A stretch of DNA of 38,305 nt from Paracoccaceae bacterium (GTDB taxonomy: Bacteria; Pseudomonadota; Alphaproteobacteria; Rhodobacterales; Rhodobacteraceae): assembly GCA_020628545.1 (NCBI GenBank), contig JAHDEX010000041.1, positions 1 to 38,305 of the forward strand, read 5' to 3'. The notes beneath the pieces were generated by a model. That model worked only from the letters and a program-made list of their open reading frames with translations. It was not told the origin of the DNA and did no database searches. Both the position numbers and the translations under genes were made by a program. Positions within the stretch are counted from its first letter, which is position 1. Every line of letters begins with the position of its first letter. Of the stretch, positions 8,194 to 15,957 are shown one piece after another.

Positions 8194-8949
8194 GTGACAT
8201 CGTCTCCAGTCCAGTTTCCCTTGCGGGCCATCCTCTGGGTTGCGTTTTTCGCGGCCATTCTCGCGGCCTGGGCATTCTTGTTCATGATGGCTCAGATGTC
8301 GGGCGTCGATGTCATTGGACGTCCAGTTGGCATGAACATGATGCCAATGACAACATTCGGCGCGCTTTTCCCGATGTGGGCGATCATGATGGCGGCAATG
8401 ATGTTGCCGACACTGATCCCAACGCTGCGGACTTACGAAAAACTGATGTATAGTGCCGATGGAACCCGGGCTGGATGGCTCGGTGTGCTCCTTGGCTATT
8501 TCATCGTTTGGGTTGGCTTTGCAGCATTGATTTCGCTTGTTCAAATCGGCTTGATAGCCGGGCAACTTGTTGACACCTTAGGCATATCCACAACCGGTTT
8601 CTTCGCAGCGGCGCTCCTTATCGTCGTTGGTGCGTTTCAGTTCACCCGTGCCAAAGAGATCTGCCACGGCGTGTGCCACGCGCCGATGACTTATTTTCTA
8701 GGACACTGGAAAACCGGCTTTGGCGGCGGGCTGCGCATGGGGCTTGGCCTTGGCGCATTCTGCGTCGGGTGCTGCTGGGGCTTCATGGCACTCGGCTTTG
8801 TCGGCGGCGTGATGAGCTTGCTGTGGATGGGGCTCGCGACGCTTTTCATGGTGTTCGAAAAACTACCAGAGGTCGGTCACCGTGTGACGAAACCGGCTGG
8901 CGCGCTGTTGATCCTTGCAGGTCTCGGCGTCGCCGCAATGGCAATTTAG
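8194..8949 (+). CDS. DUF2182 predicted metal-binding membrane protein
   Basis: The 251-residue protein has about six membrane helices and the DUF2182 marks: methionine-rich MNMMPMTTFGALFPMWAIMM, then AAMMLPTLIPTLRTYE, and a late cysteine/glycine stretch GAFCVGCCWGFMALGF. The family is annotated as predicted metal-binding integral membrane proteins and often neighbours DUF1326, as it does here; the transported or bound species is not established. The start is GTG at 8194, with GGGAGG 9 bases upstream; longer in-frame versions would run into the divergent GntR gene. It is the first gene of a run DUF2182 - DUF1326 - DinB - dmdA - acuI with gaps of at most 32 bases, downstream of the putative GntR operator. 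Confidence 0.85.
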   Translation: MTSSPVQFPLRAILWVAFFAAILAAWAFLFMMAQMSGVDVIGRPVGMNMMPMTTFGALFPMWAIMMAAMMLPTLIPTLRTYEKLMYSADGTRAGWLGVLLGYFIVWVGFAALISLVQIGLIAGQLVDTLGISTTGFFAAALLIVVGAFQFTRAKEICHGVCHAPMTYFLGHWKTGFGGGLRMGLGLGAFCVGCCWGFMALGFVGGVMSLLWMGLATLFMVFEKLPEVGHRVTKPAGALLILAGLGVAAMAI

Positions 8950-8961
8950 GAGAGACGGAAG

Positions 8962-9669
8962 ATGGCAAAAGCAACTGCGAAACCCGGCGACCGGATCGCG
9001 ATCTCTCAGCGGATCGACAGCCGGATGGACAACCCCAAACGGCGCAAGCTGCAACCGACAGAATGGAAGATTAAAGGAGAGCTGTTCCTCAACTGCTCTT
9101 GCACAACATTCTGCCCCTGCGTTGTGTCGCTTGGTGCCCATCCTCCGACCGAAGGCCACTGCCACGCGTGGATGGCCATCGCGATTGATGAAGGCCACTT
9201 CGAAGGCGAAGACCTTGGGGGGCTCAACATCGGTCTGCTGGTCGATATTCCGGGCAAGATGGCAGAGGGCAACTGGAAAGTGGCCGCCTACGTCGACGAA
9301 CGCGCGACCCAAAAGGCCTACAACGGAATTCTTAAGATTTTCAGCGGGCAGGCCGGTGGCACGACGGGTCTTTTCACCATGCTCGTCTCTGAGATCATCG
9401 GCGCGGAACGCGAGAAGGTGGAGATCGTCCGCGACGGCACCAAGCGCGGCATCTACATCGGGCGCAAGATTCAGGGTGAGATTGAGATGATCACCGGAAA
9501 GTCGAAAGACCATCCGGTCATGGTGTCGAACTCCAAGTACTGGATGGGACCCGACATTATCGCGGCGCAGGGCCTGAAATCTCGGGTACGTGACTACGGT
9601 CGAGTATGGGACTTTGGTGGCAAATCCGCAGAGATTTGTCCGATTGAATGGCAGGGCCCCAAACCGTGA
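8962..9669 (+). CDS. DUF1326-domain protein with CxCxxxCxC motif
   Basis: A 235-residue soluble protein. After a short polar N-terminus it carries the DUF1326 signature: residues 44-53 read NCSCTTFCPC, giving Cys45, Cys47, Cys51 and Cys53, followed by EGHCHAWMAI. Such a cysteine cluster could bind a soft metal (Cu, Zn) or a thiol, but the family has no established biochemical role. The ATG at 8962 follows AGGAGAGACGGAAG, a strong ribosome binding site 12 bases after the DUF2182 stop. Its stop overlaps the probable GTG start of the DinB gene, which points to translational coupling. No signal peptide is seen, so it is expected in the cytoplasm, where it might partner the membrane-bound DUF2182 protein. 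Confidence 0.85.
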   Translation: MAKATAKPGDRIAISQRIDSRMDNPKRRKLQPTEWKIKGELFLNCSCTTFCPCVVSLGAHPPTEGHCHAWMAIAIDEGHFEGEDLGGLNIGLLVDIPGKMAEGNWKVAAYVDERATQKAYNGILKIFSGQAGGTTGLFTMLVSEIIGAEREKVEIVRDGTKRGIYIGRKIQGEIEMITGKSKDHPVMVSNSKYWMGPDIIAAQGLKSRVRDYGRVWDFGGKSAEICPIEWQGPKP

Positions 9670-10169
9670 TCACACCGGATTATTGTCGGGCGATGGCCGC
9701 GTACAATACATGGCAAAACAAGAGCGTGCGACGCTGTGCTGAAGCGCTCAGCTTGGCAGAGCTGACGCAAGATCGCGGCGTTTTCTTTGGCTCCCTGATG
9801 GGAACGCTGAATCACTTGCTGTGGGGCGACGTTCTTTGGATGTCGCGGTTTGATGGGGGCGACGCGCCGAGCACCGATATCCCCAGTAGCACGGATTTTA
9901 CGCCAACACTGGCCGAATGGGCTGCAGAGCGTATCCGGCTTGACGCGCGAATTGAGGAATGGGCACGGCGCCTGCATGCGATTGATCTGACGGGCGATTT
10001 GACGTGGTTCTCCGGCTCGATCAATGCAGATGTGACCCGGCCCAAGGCCGTGTGCGTTACCCATTTCTTCAATCACCAGACCCATCACCGGGGTCAAATA
10101 CACGCAATGTTGACGGCGGCGGGGCAGTCACCCGACCGTACCGATTTGGTTTTCATGCCGGAGGTCTGA
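9666..10169 (+). CDS. DinB-family (YfiT-like) putative metal-dependent thiol transferase
   Basis: About 167 residues forming the DinB four-helix bundle. The metal-site histidines are visible: one in GTLNHLLWGD (near residue 50) and two in the HQTHHRGQ segment (near residue 137), the classical spacing for a Zn/Ni site. DinB-superfamily members include thiol-dependent transferases and isomerases (for example bacillithiol transferase and mycothiol-dependent maleylpyruvate isomerase); here the thiol would more likely be glutathione, if it is such an enzyme. The start is uncertain: the GTG at 9666 overlaps the upstream stop (GTGA) and gives the usual family N-terminus; an in-frame ATG at 9648 overlaps by 22 bp. 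The dmdA ATG follows the stop by one base, so the two are translationally coupled. Confidence 0.8.
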   Translation: MITPDYCRAMAAYNTWQNKSVRRCAEALSLAELTQDRGVFFGSLMGTLNHLLWGDVLWMSRFDGGDAPSTDIPSSTDFTPTLAEWAAERIRLDARIEEWARRLHAIDLTGDLTWFSGSINADVTRPKAVCVTHFFNHQTHHRGQIHAMLTAAGQSPDRTDLVFMPEV

Positions 10170-10170
10170 A

Positions 10171-11271
10171 ATGGCTTTGGTTTCCCCATCACGCAGGCTG
10201 CGCCGCACCCCATTTTCGTCCCGCGTCGAAGCGGCAGGGGTGAAGGCGTACACCACGTACAATCATATGTTGCTACCGACGGTCTTTGAAAGCGTCGAAG
10301 CCGACTATCATCACCTCAAGAACCACGTTCAGGTTTGGGATGTGGCTGTCGAACGGCAGGTCGAATTGCGCGGGCCTGACTCTGCGCGGTTGATGCAGAT
10401 GCTCACCCCGCGGGATCTGCGCGGTATGCTTCCCGGTCAGTGCTACTACGTGCCAATTGTCGACGAGACCGGTGGCATGTTGAACGACCCCGTTGCACTG
10501 AAGCTGTCTGAAGATCGCTGGTGGATTTCGATCGCGGACAGCGATCTGCTGTTCTGGGTGAAAGGCTTGGCCTATGGCTACCGGCTTGATGTGCTGGTGG
10601 ATGAGCCCGATATTTCACCCTTGGCTGTGCAGGGGCCAAAAGCGGAAGAACTTATGAAACTCGTCTTTGGCGACAGTATCGCCGCGGTGCGCTTTTTCCG
10701 TTTTGGCTGGTTCGAATTTGAGGGCCGCTGGCTTGTGATCGCGCGCTCTGGCTACTCCAAGCAAGGCGGTTTTGAGATCTATGTCGATGGGTCCGATATT
10801 GGGGAGCCGCTTTGGGACGCGCTTTTTGAAGCAGGCAAGGATCTCAACGTCCGTGCTGGCTGCCCGAACGGGATTGAGCGGGTGGAAGGTGGGCTTCTGT
10901 CCTTTGGCAACGACATGACCCGCGACAACACCCCCCACGAATGCGGACTTGGTCGGTTCTGCTCGACCGAGACGGCGATCGGTTGCGTCGGACGCGACGC
11001 TTTGCTGCGTGTCGCCAAGGAAGGCCCTGTCCAGCAAATCCGCCCCATCAGTATCGACGGGGATATCCCGCTTTGCGATCGCGTCTGGCCGTTAATGGTC
11101 GGCTCGCAGCGCGTGGGGCAGGTGACCTCGGCCGCGAAGTCGCCTGACTTTCAGACCAACGTCGCCATCGGTATGGTGCGCATGACGCATTGGGACGCTG
11201 GCACCAAACTGATGGTGCACACACAGGACGGCCCACGTGAAGCGACCGTGCAAGATAAGTTTTGGAATTAG
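10171..11271 (+). CDS. dmdA: Dimethylsulfoniopropionate demethylase
   Basis: The 366-residue protein has the aminomethyltransferase (GcvT) fold. It transfers a methyl group from DMSP to tetrahydrofolate, giving methylmercaptopropionate, the first step of DMSP demethylation. It resembles remembered Roseobacter DmdA sequences from end to end rather than glycine-cleavage T protein: PSRRLRRTPFS at the start, YNHMLLPTVF, QCYYVP, GGMLNDPVA, SPLAVQGPKA, SGYSKQGGFEIY, NVRAGCPNGIERVE and SFGNDMTRDNTPHECGLG. The adjacent acuI gene, its usual partner in roseobacters, strongly supports the call. Only one base separates it from the DinB gene, leaving no room for a private promoter, so it is probably expressed from the promoter before the DUF2182 gene. 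A DmdA-like non-DMSP methyltransferase is the main alternative. Confidence 0.92.
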   Translation: MALVSPSRRLRRTPFSSRVEAAGVKAYTTYNHMLLPTVFESVEADYHHLKNHVQVWDVAVERQVELRGPDSARLMQMLTPRDLRGMLPGQCYYVPIVDETGGMLNDPVALKLSEDRWWISIADSDLLFWVKGLAYGYRLDVLVDEPDISPLAVQGPKAEELMKLVFGDSIAAVRFFRFGWFEFEGRWLVIARSGYSKQGGFEIYVDGSDIGEPLWDALFEAGKDLNVRAGCPNGIERVEGGLLSFGNDMTRDNTPHECGLGRFCSTETAIGCVGRDALLRVAKEGPVQQIRPISIDGDIPLCDRVWPLMVGSQRVGQVTSAAKSPDFQTNVAIGMVRMTHWDAGTKLMVHTQDGPREATVQDKFWN

Positions 11272-11303
11272 ACGGGGCAATCACCCGAAGAAAGGAACGG
11301 CAG

Positions 11304-12287
11304 ATGTTTAAGGCTTTGATGGTCAACAAGGATGACGAGGGCAAAACCAGCGCTGCAGTGACAGAAATCGGACTGGATGATCTTCCAGAGGGTGATGTGA
11401 CGGTTGCGGTGGAATACTCCACCGTCAACTACAAGGATGGCCTCTGCATTGGCCCCGGTGGCGGACTTGTCCGCAACTACCCCCACGTTCCGGGCATCGA
11501 CTTCGCCGGAACGGTCGAAGCCTCTGACGATGCGCGTTACAAACCCGGTGACAAAGTCGTGCTGACCGGATGGCGCGTGGGTGAGGTGCATTGGGGTGGC
11601 TATGCGCAAAAGGCGCGGGTAAAGGCCGATTGGTTGGTTCCGCTTCCCGATGGTCTCAGCACGCAACAAGCGATGGCTGTTGGCACGGCTGGTTTTACCG
11701 CAATGCTGGCGGTGATGGCGCTCGAAGATCACGGTATCAAGGACGGTCCGGTCCTGGTCACAGGTGCGGCAGGCGGCGTTGGCTCCGTGGCGACCGCCAT
11801 CTTGGCGCACCTTGGTCACGAGGTCGCGGCAGTCACAGGACGGCCAGAGACAGCAGAATACCTCAAAGGTCTCGGCGCAACCCAGATCGTGGCTCGGGAA
11901 GAGATCAACGAGACCACCAAGCGGCCGCTCGAAGCGGAAGCATGGGGCGGCTGTGTTGATGCGGTTGGCGGTGAGATGCTGGCGCGGCTTCTGGGCCAAA
12001 TCAAATACGGCGGCTCTGTCGCCGCTGTGGGTCTGGCTGGCGGCGCCGGTCTGCCTGCGACAGTGATCCCGTTCCTGCTGCGCGGCGTAAACCTTTTGGG
12101 AATCGACAGCGTCATGCAGCCATATGACAACCGCGTTCGCGCCTGGAACCGGATCGCGTCAGACCTACCGATGGATAAGCTGGAAACGATGATCCAGCCC
12201 GCTACGCTTGCGGACCTGCCGCAACTGGGCAAGGATATCCTCAAAGGTCAGGTTAAAGGCCGCGTTGTCGTTGATGTGAACGCCTGA
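11304..12287 (+). CDS. acuI: Acryloyl-CoA reductase (NADPH), AcuI
   Basis: A 327-residue zinc-free medium-chain dehydrogenase/reductase of the AcuI/YhdH group. It reduces acryloyl-CoA to propionyl-CoA, removing the toxic product of DMSP and acrylate breakdown. Visible marks are YSTVNYKDGLCIGPGGG near the N-terminus, VPGIDFAGTVE, GWRVGEVHWGG, and the nucleotide loop VTGAAGGVGSVATAIL (about residues 152-167). The C-terminal LKGQVKGRVVVDV is typical of the family. The ATG at 11304 follows GAAAGGAACGGCAG; the in-frame start at 11262 lies within dmdA. The 32-base gap after dmdA and the shared orientation make the two an operon, as in Ruegeria. A hairpin 26 bases after the stop probably ends the transcript. 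Confidence 0.93.
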   Translation: MFKALMVNKDDEGKTSAAVTEIGLDDLPEGDVTVAVEYSTVNYKDGLCIGPGGGLVRNYPHVPGIDFAGTVEASDDARYKPGDKVVLTGWRVGEVHWGGYAQKARVKADWLVPLPDGLSTQQAMAVGTAGFTAMLAVMALEDHGIKDGPVLVTGAAGGVGSVATAILAHLGHEVAAVTGRPETAEYLKGLGATQIVAREEINETTKRPLEAEAWGGCVDAVGGEMLARLLGQIKYGGSVAAVGLAGGAGLPATVIPFLLRGVNLLGIDSVMQPYDNRVRAWNRIASDLPMDKLETMIQPATLADLPQLGKDILKGQVKGRVVVDVNA

Positions 12288-12313
12288 TCTCGGCGAAAAT
12301 AGTAAACGAAATG

Positions 12314-12344
12314 AACCGCGGACCAAACGTCTTGGACCGCGGTT
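12314..12344 (+). terminator. Hairpin downstream of acuI
   Basis: AACCGCGGACCA (12314-12325) and TGGACCGCGGTT (12333-12344) form a 12-bp stem with a single A-A mismatch and a 7-base loop. It lies just after the acuI stop. No T-run follows, so it may terminate weakly or act as a 3' stabilising hairpin between acuI and the transporter gene. Confidence 0.6.
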
Positions 12345-12587
12345 GAGTACGTAGAACGACCGCCAGCAATGAGATTTTCAGTTGAACGACTCACCCTGTC
12401 GATTCGCATTTCCGACGATTCTCTCATTTGATCGGATTCGAAGCTTCTGGCCTCCAGCTTCTGCTTCACAATTCACCTAAACACCGTCGAGAATGCGCTT
12501 TTTGCGTCAAGGTGTCGCAATTGAGGGTTACAAAAGTACAATAACAGACACAGACTGACGGAATAAAAACAGCCAACGGGGAACATC
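12345..12587 (+). promoter_or_regulatory. Intergenic region before the BCCT gene
   Basis: Together with the hairpin this is a 300-base gap without a convincing gene; the short open frames on the minus strand show no family pattern. It ends with AACGGGGAACATC, the ribosome binding site for the transporter ATG. The stretch 12480-12580 is more AT-rich than the genes and probably holds the transporter promoter, but I cannot place -35 and -10 boxes with confidence. Confidence 0.4.
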
Positions 12588-14264
12588 ATGTCAGTCAAAC
12601 CGCCTCTCGCGGACCTGCCGATCAAAACCGCTGACTCCGGCTTTTATAGCGGGTTCAGTGTGAATGTGACGGTCGTTTCAAAAATCATCATCAGTGTGCT
12701 GGTCGTCTGGGCCATCGTCTGGCCTGAATGGGCCGGGGATGTGTTGGGTGCCTGGAACCAGGTTATTTTGCGCAACTTCGCCGCCTGGTACATCTGGACA
12801 GTAGCTTTGTTTGTGATTGTTTGTATTGGGCTCGCGATTTGGCCTGCAGCCGGTAAGTTGACGCTTGGACAATCCGGTCAAAAACCGGAATTTTCCAACT
12901 TTTCCTGGTTTTCCATGATGTTCGGCGCCGGTATTGGTGTCGGCATGTTGACTTGGGCGGTGGCCGAACCGGTGGCCCACTTCAAGAACAACCCATCAGT
13001 GATCCAAGGTGTCACAACGGCACTTGAGGCCGACAACGTCAGAACCGCTTATGTGTGGTCCTATCTGCACTGGGGATTTGGCGCTTGGGCGTGCTACGCG
13101 ATTGCGGGCCTTGCCTTGGCGTTCTTCAGCTACCGTCGTGGCTTGCCACTAACGATCCGTTCCTCACTGACACCCTTGTTCGGGAGAGCTTTGTCCGGGA
13201 CACTGGGTCACATCATCGACATTGTGGCTGTGGTTGCGACCATCCTAGGCGTGGCGCAGACACTTGGCTTCGGCGTCGAGCAGTTCGTTGCAGGCCTCAC
13301 CCGCATCGGGATCGGCGGACTTGCCATGGAAGACGGCTCAGCAACGACGTTGGGGATCATTGTCGCACTTCTTGTGATCATGGGCGCCTCCACGCTTTCG
13401 GCGCTGTCAGGGGTTGGCAAGGGCATCAAGTGGTTGTCGAACATCAATATGGTGCTTTCGATCTTCCTGCTTAGCTTCTTCATCATCTTTGGTGCGACGT
13501 TCTTTGGTGCCTCGGCATTCTTTGTCGGGATCATCGACTATATCATCCAGCTCCCATTCCTGAGCTTCAACGTCTACGCATCTGACGGTGTGGAAGGGTC
13601 CGAAGCCTTCCTGCTTGCACAGTGGCAGGGCTGGTGGCCCGTGTTCTACTGGGCCTGGTGGATCGCATTTGCACCGTTCGTCGGCTTGTTCCTGGCGCGT
13701 ATCTCAAAAGGTCGCACCATTCGGGAATTCGTCCTTGGCGCCATGATCGTGCCTGCGCTGATGTGCTTTGTTTGGTTCGCTTGGGCCGGCGGCACAGCCA
13801 TCGATCTGGAACTGAACGGTAACGCTGGTGGCGTTATCCTTGACGCGGCCAACGGCGACAAGATCTTCGCGATGACAGAATTCATGCTCTCGCCGATTTC
13901 TCAGGCTCTGTCCTGGGGTATGGCCGTGGTGATCGTGGTCCTGTTGATGACGTTCCTTGTGACATCTGCTGACTCTGCCGTGCTGATCGTGAACACGATT
14001 AACGCTGCAGGCGACGAGGGTCCAAAGGCCCGTCCACACATCCTGTTCTGGGGTGCTGCTCTGGCGCTTGTGGTCGGCGGTTTGCTGATCTCGGGTGGCA
14101 CGGGAGCAATCCAGACCGCGATGGTGATTGGCGCGCTGCCATTCTCCATTGTGATGGTGCTGATGTGCTTTGCGCTGATCAAGGCGATCTTCAATGACGG
14201 TCGTCGGGAAGCCGCTGGTGTTCCGACACTTGCAGAGGACATCGTTGCAACCCCTGCTGAATAA
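12588..14264 (+). CDS. BCCT-family betaine/choline/DMSP transporter
   Basis: The 558-residue protein has about twelve membrane helices. BCCT marks include FGAGIGVGMLTWAVAEPVAH (about residues 107-126), the paired tryptophans of WWPVFYWAWWIAFAPF, and FLVTSADSAVLIVNT near the C-terminus. BCCT carriers import quaternary ammonium compounds and the structurally similar DMSP, usually coupled to Na+ or H+. The position directly after acuI in the same direction makes DMSP or a betaine the likeliest substrate, but specificity cannot be read from sequence. The ATG at 12588 has GGGGAA upstream. The gap and hairpin before it, and a strong terminator after it, suggest its own transcription unit. Confidence 0.9.
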   Translation: MSVKPPLADLPIKTADSGFYSGFSVNVTVVSKIIISVLVVWAIVWPEWAGDVLGAWNQVILRNFAAWYIWTVALFVIVCIGLAIWPAAGKLTLGQSGQKPEFSNFSWFSMMFGAGIGVGMLTWAVAEPVAHFKNNPSVIQGVTTALEADNVRTAYVWSYLHWGFGAWACYAIAGLALAFFSYRRGLPLTIRSSLTPLFGRALSGTLGHIIDIVAVVATILGVAQTLGFGVEQFVAGLTRIGIGGLAMEDGSATTLGIIVALLVIMGASTLSALSGVGKGIKWLSNINMVLSIFLLSFFIIFGATFFGASAFFVGIIDYIIQLPFLSFNVYASDGVEGSEAFLLAQWQGWWPVFYWAWWIAFAPFVGLFLARISKGRTIREFVLGAMIVPALMCFVWFAWAGGTAIDLELNGNAGGVILDAANGDKIFAMTEFMLSPISQALSWGMAVVIVVLLMTFLVTSADSAVLIVNTINAAGDEGPKARPHILFWGAALALVVGGLLISGGTGAIQTAMVIGALPFSIVMVLMCFALIKAIFNDGRREAAGVPTLAEDIVATPAE

Positions 14265-14285
14265 TCACATTCGAAATCATGAAGA

Positions 14286-14314
14286 AGGGCCTCGCGGATG
14301 CGGGGCCCTTTTTC
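14286..14314 (+). terminator. Rho-independent terminator after the BCCT gene
   Basis: AGGGCCTCGC (14286-14295), loop GGAT, GCGGGGCCCT (14300-14309), followed by TTTTT. The stem is ten pairs with one G-T wobble. This is the clearest intrinsic terminator in the window and separates the DMSP block from the photolyase gene. Confidence 0.92.
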
Positions 14315-14392
14315 GTTCAAGCAAAAGTCACCGGGTGCGGTTGACTTGGTACGGGTTAGGCTATCTCCACCTCAAGACACAGGAGACGCCCA

Positions 14393-15814
14393 ATGCCCGA
14401 TCAATCACCCATAATCTTGTGGTTTCGTCGGGACTTGCGATTAAGCGATCACCCCGCGCTCACGGCTGCGTGTGAGACAGGGCAACCTGTCATCCCGCTC
14501 TTCATTCTTGACGAGGTTGTTGAGAAACAAGGTGCCGCGCCGCGCTTTCGTCTCGGGCTGTCGGTTGCGGCCTTGGCCGCTGATCTGAAGGATGCAGGAA
14601 GTCAATTGATCCTGCGGCGGGGCAAAGCGACAGACGTTTTAAAGCAGGTCATCGCCGACACCGGCGCCAAGGCAGTCTATTGGTCGCGCCAATACGACGT
14701 CGCCGCGAAGGACCGCGATGTTCCGGTCAAATCTGAACTGCAAGAGCAGGGGATCGACGCCAAAAGTTTTCCCGGCCATCTGCTGTTCGAGCCCTGGACG
14801 GTCGAGACAAAAACTGGCGGGTTCTACAAGGTCTACACACCGATGTGGAAGATGGTACGGGACAGGGACGTCGCAGCGTCATTGCCGCAGCCGGGCAAGA
14901 TCCCAACGCCGTCTGACTGGCCCAAGAGCGATGATCTGGCAGACTGGTCGCTTGACGCGGACATGCGCCGTGGGCGTGACATCGTTGCTGAACACTGTGT
15001 CGTCGGAGAGGCTGCGGCACGCGGCCGTCTTGGGGCCTTTATCGCCAATGATATCGCCACCTATGCCAGCCAACGCGATCTGCCCGCCGTGAAAGGCACA
15101 TCAGGATTGTCAGAGAACCTGACCTACGGCGAGATATCCCCGGCCACCTGCTGGCACGCGGGCTGGCAGGCACTTCACGATGGCAAGTCAGAGGCCGAGG
15201 TCTTTCTCAAGGAACTCGTCTGGAGAGAGTTCGCTTACCACCTGTCGCATCACACACCCCGCATTGAGTCCGACAACTGGAAAGAGGACTGGGACGGCTT
15301 CCCTTGGAACACGGATGAGCGCAAGGCAGAGGTGAAGGCGTGGAAGCAGGGCCGCACCGGGATCAAGTTCGTCGATGCCGCCATGCGCGAGATGTACGTG
15401 ACAGGAACGATGCATAACCGGGGACGCATGATTGTCGCGTCGTATCTGACCAAACATCTCCTGTGTCACTGGAAGATCGGTCTCGAATGGTTTGCCGACT
15501 GCCTGATCGACTGGGATCCGGCGAGCAATGCAATGGGCTGGCAATGGTCTGCAGGCTCGGGTCCAGATGCGACACCTTACTTCCGGGTCTTCAATCCGGT
15601 CACGCAACTCGACAAGTTTGACAAGAACCACGACTACGTGACGACCTGGATCGCAGAAGGGCAATCAAACCCGCCGCAATCGGCACTCGACTACTTCGAG
15701 GCGATCCCGCAAAGCTGGCATATGTCCGCGAGTGATCCCTATCCGGACCCCATCGTCGCAGCCGACGAAGGGCGCAAAATTGCTTTGGACGCCTATGAAA
15801 ACCGGAGCTTCTGA
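14393..15814 (+). CDS. phrB: Deoxyribodipyrimidine photolyase
   Basis: The 473-residue flavoprotein uses blue light to split cyclobutane pyrimidine dimers. The N-terminal photolyase domain starts at ILWFRRDLRLSDHPAL (residues ~7-22) and runs to about residue 165. The FAD-binding C-terminal half carries ELVWREFAYHLSHHTP, then MHNRGRMIVASYLTKHLL and the class I signature DWDPASNAMGWQWSAGSGPD, with the usual PYFRVFNP and KFDKN. Length and motifs fit class I CPD photolyase; a cryptochrome-like function is less likely. The ATG at 14393 has AGGAGACGCCC upstream. The gene stands alone between a terminator and the 143-bp gap before the cfa gene, with which it shares orientation. Confidence 0.93.
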   Translation: MPDQSPIILWFRRDLRLSDHPALTAACETGQPVIPLFILDEVVEKQGAAPRFRLGLSVAALAADLKDAGSQLILRRGKATDVLKQVIADTGAKAVYWSRQYDVAAKDRDVPVKSELQEQGIDAKSFPGHLLFEPWTVETKTGGFYKVYTPMWKMVRDRDVAASLPQPGKIPTPSDWPKSDDLADWSLDADMRRGRDIVAEHCVVGEAAARGRLGAFIANDIATYASQRDLPAVKGTSGLSENLTYGEISPATCWHAGWQALHDGKSEAEVFLKELVWREFAYHLSHHTPRIESDNWKEDWDGFPWNTDERKAEVKAWKQGRTGIKFVDAAMREMYVTGTMHNRGRMIVASYLTKHLLCHWKIGLEWFADCLIDWDPASNAMGWQWSAGSGPDATPYFRVFNPVTQLDKFDKNHDYVTTWIAEGQSNPPQSALDYFEAIPQSWHMSASDPYPDPIVAADEGRKIALDAYENRSF

Positions 15815-15957
15815 GCGTCAACGCACGCAAAACCACAAAAACGTCAACCTAAATGGACAGTTGCGCGGTAAAATTCCGTGACTCCGCTTAACAAAACGCT
15901 AACCTTTTGACGGGACCCGCGGGGGCAAGTGCTGCGGGATAAGACGACGGGACGATC

